A stretch of 64,000 nucleotides of DNA from Adiantum capillus-veneris (lineage: Eukaryota; Streptophyta; Polypodiopsida; Polypodiales; Pteridaceae), in the NCBI GenBank assembly GCA_014529385.2, contig CM043946.1, positions 22,436,577 through 22,500,576 on the forward strand, written 5' to 3'. Position 1 is the first letter of the stretch, and every line of letters begins with the position of its first letter. Below the pieces are notes generated by a model that saw only the letters and a program-made list of their open reading frames with translations, was not told the origin of the DNA and ran no database searches. This document shows positions 23,305 through 35,300 of the stretch, in pieces. A program made the translations under genes and the position numbers.

Positions 23305-23343
<39 letters not shown>

Positions 23344-26300
23344 CCTTTTGCTCCCGTCGCCTCTCCACCTCGCTCCTCTACCTCTGTTGCCCCATCCCGC
23401 CCCTCTTCTCCACCGCTCCCCCCAGCTCCTTCTCTCTCCCCTCCTACTCTAGTTCCACAGTCGACCCAGGGGGCAGGGCCCTCTCCGGCGGCTAGGAGAT
23501 CTCTTGGCAGCGCCTTTGCCACGAGTCGCCTAGCGAGAGAGGGTCAGCCTTTCTTACGGCCCCCTTTGCAGATTCAAACATCTTCCCTTGAAGCTATCCC
23601 TCGTGGTCTGACGAGCGTTGACATCCGGCGCCGCTGGGACTTCTTCGACTACGGCTTCACTTGTTTTCTTGACGATTCTGCAGCAGACCATGAGGCAGCC
23701 TGCTTCAGGGTCCATGCTTTGTTCCTTGCCACTAGGGGGACAGAGACCTTGGACTCAGCAGTTGGTTTCTCCTTCCCTCTCTGTGGCAGGGCCGAGACAG
23801 AGTGGACCCTCGACTCAGTGTTGGGTTGGTTGCATATACAGATCCTAGAGTTCTCTCACCACATGGGAGAACTTGGAGTTACAGATATGCTGCAGACTTT
23901 CTCGCCATTGGCCAAGTTTGCGGTGACACCCCCAGACTCAACAGGATGTAGGCACATTGTGGTGTACTTCTTTGCTGATACGCAGTGTTTGCCTTGCTAT
24001 GTATACATTCATGAGGACTCCTGGACAGAGGAGGTTGCTTTACGCACGGCTCGCTCTGCTTGGGCTTGGGCTAGGCACTCACTGCAGTCACGCCTATCTA
24101 GAGGACGCTCGGATGCGGATTACTCCCCATCCAAGCCAGCCTCGAAGATAGCCCGTCTCGCTGCTACGGCAGCATCTGTTCTCTCTCGCTCCCCATGAGG
24201 ATTGTCTCATGGAACGTGCAGGGACTAGGTGGGCCCCAGTTTCAGCGTCAGCGGGGCCAATTGCGTCAGGAGCTTCAACGTTGCCTTGTGGGAGGAGAGA
24301 TTGATCTCCTTATACTTCAGGAGCACCATCTGTGTGAGAGCCGCATTCGGCGATGTGGTCAGATTTTGCGTGGACGATATGATACCTTTTGGTCAGCTGC
24401 TTTTGGACCTGGAGGCATCCAGGGTGGGGTATGTATGACTATTGCGGACTCATTGCAGCAGGCCATTGTGGGCAGAGGGATTATTGTGCCAGGCAGGGCT
24501 TAGTGGATTACTATGCAGGTTCAGGATGGCCTTGTGGGTTTCCTGAACATCTATGCGCCCAATGTGGCGAGTGCTCGTGCAGAGTTTTGGTCACAGATTG
24601 TTGAGTCTTTGCCACAGGCAAATCATTGGTGCATAGGAGGGGACTTCAACATGTTGGAGGACCCTTCTGACAGGATTGGTGGCAGCCATGCTACTGTGCA
24701 TGGAGTCGAGTTGGCAGCTTGGGAGAGGTTGTGTATGACTTTGAGGGTCTTGGATACATGGCAGCACTCTCGTTTTGTGAGGCCCCGAGACAGTCTTGCC
24801 TTCTCTAGATCGGACCGCAGAGTGGGAGGAGTGAATCTATCGCAGATAAATCGCTTCTACACTAGTGACCACTTCAATGACTTGGGATGATCAGTGGGCA
24901 TCCTGGCAGGGACCTCCTTCTCGGAATGCAGGAGCAGCATCCAGACAGTCCATGGTTGGAGGAGCAGTTACAGCAGGCTCGACAGGAGCTTGCTAGCACA
25001 GAGGAGAGGCGTCATGAGTTTGCTTTCCACCGACAAGCATCTCAGTGGACTCAAGTGGGTACAGTGACTGGTGCTTTTTTTGAGACAGTGGGACCTCGAC
25101 TCGCATGCCAAGGTCAGTCAGTTGAGGAGGCCCGATGGGTCAGTTGCTTGTGAACCCGAGGATATGCGTGCAGTTGCTACTAACTTCTACCGTGAGTTAC
25201 TGTCTGCTGAGCCCCAGTTAGAGCGGCAGGATGCATGTAGGGAGCAGGTTTGGGCACAAATGCCTGTCTTGTGACTGAGGAGATGTGTCAGAGGCTAGAG
25301 ATGCCTCTTCAGCTTCAGGAGCTGCACACGGCTCTTAGGGCCCTCCCCCGTGGTAGGTGTCCAGGTGAGGATGGATTGACTCCCAGCTTTTTCTCGGAGT
25401 ACTGGGACCTGCTTGGCCCATATCTTTGTAGTGCTTTTCAGTACATTTTGCACACAAGAGTGATGCCTGACAGCATGAGTGAGGGCCTGATCTACCTCAT
25501 TCCCAAGGAGGGTGGCTCCTTGGATGAGATTCGGCAGTGGCGTCCAATCACCATCCTCAACTCAACCTACAAAATTCTTGCCAAGGCTCTGAGTTTGAGG
25601 ATTCAGCCACTCTTAGAGAGCCTTATACATGGGACTCAGACAAGTTTTGTCAAGGAACGCAGTATCCTTGACAACATCTTTACTTTCTGGGAGGCTTCTG
25701 CCCTGGCACGGCTTCGTGGTGAGGACCTTGTGATTCTTCTTCTCGATTTTGAGAAGGCATACGACAGAGTTGACTAGGACTTTCTAGAGGGCACTCTACG
25801 CAAGATGGGCTTCTCAGATGCTTGGATCAGAGGGGTGCCAGCCTTGTACAGACAGGCTCACAGTCAGGTGCTTTTGGCAGGAGGTAGAGGTGATCGCTTC
25901 ATGCTCACACGCTCGGTCAGACAGGGCTATCCTCTTGCCCCCTTTCTCTTTCTGTTCTATGCGGAGGCGATGAGCAGATTTTTGGTGTCACAGCAGGTTG
26001 GTCTACGGGGCTTAGCACTCCCTATTCGGGGAGATGAGCTACTGGACGCTGAGTTTGCCGATGACTCGGCCTTGTACTTAGATGGCCAGGAGGCCAATCT
26101 TCACAGATGTGAGCAGGCTTTGGAGACCTTCTGTTGTGCATCAGGCGCACTGATCAACTGGAGAAAGACATTGGCTTTCTCGGTTGGTAGTGCCCCTGTG
26201 CCAGATTGGATGCCAGGAGAGGGTTTCAGGTGGATTCCCCCAGGGACTGCAGTTCGGTACTTGGGTTGTCAGGTTGGTAAGGACTTGTCTCCCGAGCAGC

Positions 26301-29300
26301 AGATTGCTCCCCTTCTCCTGTCCATCAGGAGAAAGTTGTTACATTGGAGCTCAGCACGACTTTCTTTGGCTGGTAGAGTAGTAGTTGCCAACCAGGTGTT
26401 GTTGGCGACTATGTGGTACATCACTTCCTGCAGGATCTTCTCGAGTTCTTGTATCACCCAGGTAGAGAGGCTGATCAGGAACTTCCTTTGGTCAGGACGT
26501 GACACTCAGATAGCCCGAGCCAAGGTGGCTTGGCAGGTCATCACACTTCCTTCTTCTCAGGGAGGGCTGGGGATCATTGATCCAGCACAGCAAAGCAGAG
26601 CCCTTCTTGGGAAGTTCATAGTCAGAGGACTTCTTCCAGGTGAGGAGCTCTGGAAGGAGTTCTTGCTGCAGAGGCTTCATGCCACGAGGCCCTTGGCAAC
26701 CTTCGACCATATGGATCTTTACAGAGATGCGCAAAGTTGGCTTGAGCATGAGCAGGAGACTGGAGGACCGCTTCGCTGTGAGGTTGCTTCGATCTTGGAA
26801 GCTCTTACGACGTGGCTTGGAGCAAAGACAGCCGACGTGCACGGAGGAGCGCCTACGGCAGCCCCTCGTCTGGAACCCCATGGTTAGCACTCAGAGAAGC
26901 CACTTGGTTGGTAGTCGGCCTCATGTTTCCTGGGGTCCCATGGCAACAGGACTAGCGCGCTCTCTAGGTGACTAGCTAGAGTTCACAGGTTTGTCAGAGG
27001 AGGTGCAGGGTTTCCAGCTACAGGGCATGAGAGGTGTGCAGAGCATGTGTCAGGACATCTCAGAGTCAGGTCCAACTGAGTGGCTCACGTCTCTTGAGCC
27101 AGTAGCACCCCTATGGATGGGAGCCTTCACACGACTGGAGGTTCTCATCTCAGTCAGGGCCTGCTCAGAGATGGTCCCAACCCTTTTCTTCGAGCTTCAG
27201 GATGGGGGACGACTACAGCGAGTTACAGTAGAGGCCCTGCAGGTAGCAGAGTTGTTTCCACAGGATCCGAGTAGTGGGCATCTCTGGGAGGACTTGCGTC
27301 ATAGACCCTGACCCAGCACCTCTTGAGACTGGACACTGGAGGCTTTGGACTTGGGAGTGTTGTCCACTGGCACGAGTACAGTGGGATCCTGGTGAGTGGC
27401 TATGGAGGGACCCCTTCTCTTCTGCAGACCATCCAGGAGTCCCTTTCTTTCAGTACATTGTTCGGCTTGGACGTCATATACTTGCAGCACACACAGAGGC
27501 CCGCCCCGCTGCAGCACGTCATTGGCAGGAGGAGGGTCTCTCAGTCAAGTTCTTGGCAGCCTTTTGGGAGAGGCTGTGGGACTCCAGACAGCCGAGGCGC
27601 GTCACCTTGTCCCACTGGGCTGGTCGCACACAGAGCTACAACAGTAGGGAGCTGGCTAGTGCATAGTGGTCTCTCGGCCGCATGTACAGCATGTGACCAT
27701 TTGGTGGAGAGTCAGCGTCACTGTCTTTGGGAATGTCCCTCGGCCCAGCAGGTGTGGCTACGAGTTCTTCGTCTGATGCCTACTCTCTCCACGGCTCGAC
27801 AGTACGCTTGGGGGGCAACGGCTTGGTCCACTCTCACGGGCCCGGCACTTCAGTTTGAGCTATCTTCCACCAGCAGGATGATAGTGATACAGGGGGGGGC
27901 GACCTACACTCCAACCTACTACAGAGCTTACTCCACAGGAGTGGTGCAGTGAGAGAGGAGTGTTGGGAGCTCATCAGTAGCCTGACACTGTGGTTCATCT
28001 GGCGGGCCCGCTGTTTCCGCATCTTTCAGGCTTGCCCTGTGCCACCAGCAGAGACTGTTCGTGACTTTTGGCTAGAGCTGATCCATACTCTCAGAGGACA
28101 GCTTGAGGGACTACAGGGCAGCTCCGACCGCATGCGGGAGCGCCGCGAGGCTTTCCTCCGACTCTGGCGCCCTGGGCCTTTCTACACCATTGTCCAGGGT
28201 GTGCTCAGATGGCACTACCGTCCACCTGTGTCGCTCTTCCCTCCCCCCATCTCTTGATTTAGCCTCATTGTATATATGCTGTTTTTTCATTGGGAGAGTC
28301 TCCCCATCATGCTTGTTGTAGCCCTCTCTTGCAGAGGTGGTTGAGCCCTATGGGCAGTTTTCATTTACTAATACAAGGATCTTTTTCTCGGAAAAAAAAA
28401 AAGCGAGCGGCTACGGAATTAGAGCGTGAGGCGCAGAGAGACCAACGCATGCAAGAGTTGGTCCTACAGGTACTCACCTTGAAATCCGAGCCTCTCAAGG
28501 ACATAGGCGATTCATTAGGTAACACAAGTAGAGAAGCGGATTCCAACAACCCAATCACTGAGAAGTTGACGTTCAGTAAGTATAACGGTAAGATGGATGC
28601 TAATGTTATATATTCTTGGTTGCATCAATTTAATGCTTACTTTGCGACAACTAAGAAAACAAGGAATAGCAAAGTTTTGACAACAGCCATGTATCTTGCC
28701 AGTGATGCAAACATTGGTATCATGCGAGGAAGGCGTGCCCCTTTCTTTCAATTGGGCCGACTTCCAATACAAGCTCAAGGTGCGGTTTATGCCGCCACGG
28801 TACCTAGCCCGGTTAAAAGAAGATTGGCGTAACCTTAAGCAAAATGGTACCCCAGTCATGTATTTTTCTAACCGTGTTTTACAGCTCGGCACCCAATTAC
28901 GCAAATCGGATGCGAAACATAAAGAGGCTTTTCTTTTCAGGTTGGACGAGTATATCAAGTTCGATGTCGAAATCCTCAACCCCATAGATCTCAACAAGGC
29001 GGTAGCGATTGCTCTCGCGCAGGAGATGAAGCACAACAAAGGAAATCCTAAGGAAAACAAGTCTTCTCACAATACCTCTCAGACTCCTCGGAACATACAA
29101 AACGGTAAGAATAGTAACTCTTCTAGCCCATCTTCCTCTAATCCTTCGGAAAAGAACTCTCAAAATGAATTTAAGGGTAAAGCTAAAACACCTTCTCAAC
29201 CTAAGCTAACCCCAAATGAAAAAGCTGCACAAGGAATTATAGGAGGATAAATAATGCCACAAGAACAAATCATTTATACAAAGGAAGGTCCATGTTATCA

Positions 29301-32300
29301 ATGTCACGTCAAGGGTCATATAAAGAAGGCATGTCCACCACCTAAAGAACGGCAACCGAAGAAGAATTAGAGTGGCAACTCACAGAGTTGGTGGCCAGAG
29401 GATTCATACGTCCTAGTGGCAACTCACAGAGTTGGTGGCCAGAGGATTCATACGTCCTAGTGTAAGTCCTTTTACTGCTCCTCTTTTATTTGTCTGCAAG
29501 AAGGATGGTTCGTCTCGTTTGTGTGTTGATTACAGGGCTTTGAACAAGATGACCGTCAAGAACAAGTTTCCGATGCCTCGCATTGAGTATATCCTCGATA
29601 GGCTCAATGGGGCAAAGGTTTTTAGCAAGGTTGATCTCAAAAGTGGATACCATCAGGTAAGGATATTCAAAGGCAATATCTACAAGATTGCCTTTTCCAC
29701 AAAGCGAGGGCAATGGGAGTATGTGGTTATGACTTTTGGATTGACAAGTGTCATGGGTACATTCAACCGTCTCATGGTAGGCCGTTTTGGAAAGATATGA
29801 TTTGCGTGTGTGTGTTTATCTTTCTTGATGATATTCTCATTTTCTCTGCATCGTGGGAACAACATGAAAAGGATGTAGAAAAGGTTTTAGCCCATTTGGA
29901 TGAGTGTCAACTGTACATTGCAGCTACAAAGTCTGAGTTTTTTCTCACTAAAGTTACTTATCTGGGATATATCATTTCTGCAAAAGGTGTCAAGCTTTGA
30001 TCCCGCAAAAGTAGAACAGGTTCGTATTAAGAATTTGCCCAAAAATGCATAAGATATGCGTTCTTTGCTTGGTTTATGTTAAGTATATAGTTCGCACATA
30101 GAGAATTTTGCATGTATTGCCGACACCCATGACAGATGTTCTGAAAGGGGTGAAAACTCGCTGATAGCGCGTTGTTTTGCCCGAAGCAGCCGTTGAGGCT
30201 TTCGCAGGTCTCAAGGTTGTAGTGACAGAAGCACCGTGTCTCATACTTGCCTCTTGGGACGACCCCTTTGAGGTATGGACGGATGCAAGCAATGTCGAAA
30301 TAGGTGTTGTGCTTCAATAGCATGGCCGTCTAGTTGCATTTCTCACTAGGAAGTTAAATAGCGCCGAAAAGAATTATTCAGTTTACGACAAAGAATTTTT
30401 GTCTGTTATTCACTCTCTCAAGCATTGGAAGCATTTTCTTAATGCTAGAGAGTTCATGATTCGCACAGATCATCAAGCCGTCAAGTGACTCCAGTCTATG
30501 CCTAGTGCACATTGGAGTGATCGCCAAGCACGGTGGTCACAATTTTTTTAGCAATTTGGTGGTTTGATTGAGTATGTGCCTGGTAAAGCTAATCGGTCGC
30601 AAAGGACAAATTCTGGCTCTTGAGTCAAGATCCACAGTTCTATTCAGGGTGTCTCTTTCGACAACATGAAGAATCAGTATGCAGATTCCGAGTTTGGTAA
30701 GCAATGGTTGCAGGCCCTTGCTCCCCAAAAGCCCAGCAACTATCTCATTCTGAAGGTTTGTTGTATTTTCGTCACTGTCTATGTGCGTTGTCCTCTCTCA
30801 GGACAGCCATATTGCACAATGCTCATGACTCTCTCACGGGTGGGCACAGGGGAATGAACACCACTGTCACGTGACACACCCAACCCTATGTGTCTGTGGA
30901 CAAGCTACAACATAATCAGGGTTCGGTTCAGTCAAGTCAGTCTAGAATATGAAGTGATTTGGCACTTTGTGAGTCTGTTCGCAGACCGTGCATGTCCAGA
31001 CACTTAGATTAGATGCATATCCTCTGGTCGCACACAGCATGACCATCAGATTCCAGTCATATTCCATCACTAGCATTTTTACAGTGCATAAACCTATTTT
31101 CCCTATTTTTGACATTTTTCACTTATTATTTTTAAGTGACTTTTGTTGGAAAGTAGGTAGGGCAATTTTGCTAAGTTTGTATAAATAAAAACCTAGCGCT
31201 AGCACTTTCGGGCGAAAGAGGCAGCAGGAGCACACGCTCAACAGGCAACTTCTCAGCAGAACCCCCAAGAGGCCTAGCGTTTTTGCTCCACAGCATCAAC
31301 CTAGCGTTTTGGACTAAATCAGCCAGCATTTTTGGATCTTGCAGATTCCTGGCGATAGTGACACGTTTTAGGGTTAGCGTTTCCAGGTTGAGGTCATAGA
31401 TGCAATTTTGATCATTGTGTTCATTTGGCCAATCACAGCTTCTCTCTCTCTAGGAAGGTGGTCCATGTCAATCTTGTCACGTGCACATTTAACCCTATGT
31501 GCATGCAAACAAGCTGTAACTCCGTTTCAGCCCTTACCCTCTCAACTCCCAGCATCTACCGCAAGATCCCATCAGCATCTCAGCATCTAGAACCATTATA
31601 TCAGAATTTCTGCAATCTAAAGCAAATACCTCTCTAGCGATAGAGGGGTGTCAGGTGCAACGGAATGGAAATGGTGAAGATCTAGGTTTTACACTTCCAC
31701 AAATCCTTTACTTCTTTTCCTTGTGTTAGTGATTCCTTTTAGCTTGGAGAGAGAGCGGTAGAGATGTGTAGAGGTAGAAATAGAGAGAAAAGAGGAGAAT
31801 GACACCTAATGGGGTCCCAACCAACCCTCTCAAGGCCCCCCCACACCATTGCCGATGTGGTATTTGCTTTAGATTGCGTAAATGGAATGTACACACAATG
31901 CAATACCTCAAGTGCAGACTCTATCGACTCGAATGATGATTGTCGCCGCAATAACTCCTCAAGACGAGGCACCTCCGAGGCTAATTTCTCGCACCTTTGA
32001 ATCCTTCTCGATGTGGGATTGCGGATGGCCGCCAAGGGGTAGATCTGGGGCTGAATTGCGCTCTCGATGTGAGGAATGAAGGGCTGAAAACGCAGATCTT
32101 GCGATGCTGATGATGGACAGCAAAGTGAGCACTCGATGCCGGCGAGGGAATGGCCGAGGGGAGGCTCGATGGGCTGCCGAAGTACTGGACCACAATGGGA
32201 TGGCTAGCATTAGCAGATCTAAACACAACCCGGTGATGGAATGGGTTGGAAATGAAAACGTTGGCTGATCTGCACTGCTAAGGGGTAGCGCTAGGGCTAC

Positions 32301-35300
32301 AAGCTCAAAACACTGTGCTGCCAGATCTCAAAACGCTAGGGCTGATGTGAGAAAAACGCTAGCTGATCTGTCCCTTGGTCTAGTGCTCTGTAAATCTCAT
32401 GAAAAGCACTCGCTGCTTGGTCTCCTTTATAGGGTTGGAATTGGACTTATAAATTTACTAAGGCTTAGGTAGGGCAGACTGTCCACCAGTCCCAACAAGG
32501 ACTTAGGTAGGGCAAACTATCCACCATTCCAAACAAAATTAATCATTAAAAAAATGACTTATTAATAAATTGGGCCAGGGAGTCAGTTTCTGGGTGAAAC
32601 TGTCACACATCTGTCCACCCGAGAATCCCACTGACATGAGGAATGGCTCGTTGGATTCCTCTAACCTAGAGCTACATGCATGTCATGCCAAATGACATCT
32701 GTCAAAACGCGTGTTTAAACCATTTATGCAAGAGGGTTCTAAAACAGAAAACCTAATCTAATGGATTTGTCCGGACATGCAGGTCCTGTGAACAGGCTCA
32801 CAAAATTGCCAATATTAATCCTCCTAGGATTCTAGACACTCCTATATAGAAAGAAGGGGAAAACTGTCTCTGGAAGTCGATGAAGCATGTCCACGTGCCA
32901 CAGAGAGCCATGTGCACGTGACATCCCTTCCTGCTTAGAGTGACCTACTGGTACCAAATTCCATGCATACCATAAGATGGTCTCAGATGAAGTTCCTTCT
33001 AGATGATGTTGTCCACGGTGCCTTTTGAGAGAGAGTCTCCCTTGGGTGATGTGGAAATGTCCAAAACACAAGGAGGGTGATGATGCATCTACTCGCAAAC
33101 AATGGACTGTCTCTTGGATCAAAGAGGCCCTTGGTGGTTACCAACCAACAATAACCTTTGTTGCCTCAACTCGCATGGTGTGAACCAAATTACAACCGGA
33201 CGCATGCTCATAGAGCCAATGGCTGGATATGCAAACACCAATGTCCACGAAGATACCGGCCAGCCTATATTGTCCCTACGCGTGAAGATTGGCGAGAGCA
33301 ACGCAAAATGGGAGATGAAGATGGATATGTCCTTTGGAATGCCCACGAACCATAGCAAGTACTCTGGATGATGTCTCATGAAACTGCCAAGTAACTCCTC
33401 AAAGATAAAGGCTCCTCTTGGGGCTTCGACTAGATTGTTGTATGACGGAAGCTCTAGATGAATACTCGTCTATGCAATGGATGTGATTGCAAATGTAGGC
33501 TCACAATGCCTGCAAACTCCCGCACTGGTTGCCTCGGATTGGAACCCTTTGGCTCCGGATTGATGGCTACCGATTGCTAAGAAGATGTAGATGGTGTGGA
33601 CCTGATGTGCTGCCAAAAATATGTACCGATCGATGATGATGCAATGCCTCTTCTAGAATGATGGAATTCTCCAAGCAGATGGGAGCGATGGTTGTGCAAA
33701 CAATGCCAAGACTCCAAAGCTAATAGGTTGATATAGATAGTGCCCTCCTTTGTCATCATAGGCCGCTGACAAATCTTGATACTCACCATCAACATCTTCA
33801 TGTTTCTTGTGCATGTCTTCAATGATGTGATTTGTCATGTCAAAGAATTTATGAGTGCAAATATCCATGCTAGGATTTCTTTATGTCGAGGTGGTCGAGC
33901 GCGTACACCAAGTCAACTACCCTCTCACAAGCGCACCACAACTATAACCCCCGGTATACAGTGTTTGTGCCACATCTTCGCCCCAAAACAGGGAGGCAGA
34001 GGCATGATGCGAGTCTGTGTCGGCTCTTTCATTGTCCTGTTCTTTTTCTCCACCACCATTCTACTCAAGAGCATAAGGGAGAGAAATTTCCCTTTGAATG
34101 CCTTTAGAAGAGAGAAATGAATCAAAGGGTATAAGTTCACCTTTTTTGTCAGTTCTCAGGTAGAGATCTTAGAGTCAGATTGATTCGCAGCTTCACTTAT
34201 CCAACTTTGAAAGTGAAAGAGCATCAAACTTCTTAGCAAGATAAAAATACCCAAATCTTTCTGGAGAAATCATTTTCAAGTATCAACATTTGGATCCTTG
34301 AAGTGACTCAACCTCCATAGGACCTACAAGATAGGGAAAAATACCAAAGGCACGAAAGGTTGCCTCCTCTAGAAACGAGACTCTGTGTTGTTTGCCTTTC
34401 GCACATGAAAAACAAACATGGTGAGGCTTGCGAAGCTTGGCCGAGCCGATAGCCATATTCTTGGAAACAAGATGCTGCAAAGTAGCAATGGGAACATGAC
34501 CAAAGCAAGAGCTCCAAAGAGCACTTTGGATTTGGAGAGCAACCGGTATAAATGTGACTCTTGCCCCTGCAAACTAGAAGAAAAAGCGTGAACGCACCAA
34601 CTTACACATACAAAGAGAGGGATACATTCAGAAACTCTATGCACTCAAACAACAAATACAAATGGCATTTTTGCAAAGAAAGAAGAAAAATGTTTGAAAA
34701 TTTTTCTAAAAAGCACTGACCAAGGATTATCAAATCAAGAGCACACATTTCCATGACAACAGCAAAGTTCCATGTTGAAGTGTTAACTCTTCGATCACAA
34801 AGAGTACATGAAAAATTTAGTAAACCAAAATGACTTGTCGCGCATTAAAACACCAGCACAAGCATCAAAAGTCATCCATGGTCCTTTTCAAGAGCCTCAC
34901 AGACATGTCCGGAAACTCGAAGGATAGGACCTTAGTTTCTTTCACATAGTTGATTGACAAGTTAGAACCCTATCTCTAAGCATGTTGTCCAAACAACAAA
35001 CCAAAAATGTTACCTGTGTCATGTCATCAGTAAAATAGATATCATATTTCCCTTTGAAGTAAGGGAATGGATCCTTCAGCCAGACCATGTCAACATCATT
35101 GTATAACACCGAATAGCCTAGCTCGAGTATCTGAAGCAAATGTCTTGGTCTTCGAGAAGTAAAGTTGAAAAAGCCCTGCCAGCGTACAAACGATAAAGAA
35201 AATTCTAAAAATGGGATACAATGGTACTGAAATATCCATATACATCGGTCAAGTAAACATATAGTACCTGCATAGATCTTCTCTTGCAATGCAGATTAGT

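Larger units (their letters stand above)
21931..28401 (+). mobile_element. L1-type LINE, ~6.5 kb, inserted in Gypsy gag
   Basis: Bounded by a 12-bp target duplication AGC(A/G)AGCGGCTA (21919-21930 and 28402-28413) and ending in a poly-A tail (28392-28401). It carries an ORF1 with a CCHC knuckle and an ORF2 with AP endonuclease, reverse transcriptase and a C-terminal zinc finger. Both ORFs have stops or frameshifts, so it is inactive. It is near full length. The 5' UTR and ORF1 contain unusually long C tracts (21948-21993, 22076-22090, 23263-23282, 23308-23342). Confidence 0.9.
17187..31648 (+). mobile_element. Ty3/Gypsy LTR retrotransposon, decayed, carrying two nested elements
   Basis: 5' LTR 17187-20925 (about 1.07 kb once the nested gag-only element is excluded), ending CTGCACCTTACA. 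The primer-binding site TTGGTATCAGAGC follows at 20926 (initiator-Met tRNA type). Gag begins near 21326 and is interrupted by a LINE (21931-28401). Gag, a CCHC knuckle, reverse transcriptase, RNase H and the start of integrase follow to about 30860. A 3' LTR begins TGTCACGTGACAC at 30864 or so and is cut short at 31648. Protease and most of integrase are missing. RT motifs ([29 protein letters not shown]) are Gypsy type. Confidence 0.85.

Noticed and set aside
23160-23522. Minus-strand Gly-rich ORF over the poly-C tracts
   Set aside because: Product of poly-G translation opposite LINE ORF1.
34942-35289. Single 115-codon ORF as a separate gene
   Set aside because: It runs across exon 2 and its flanking intron sequence of the GT77 gene; splice sites bound the conserved part at 35175 and 35014.
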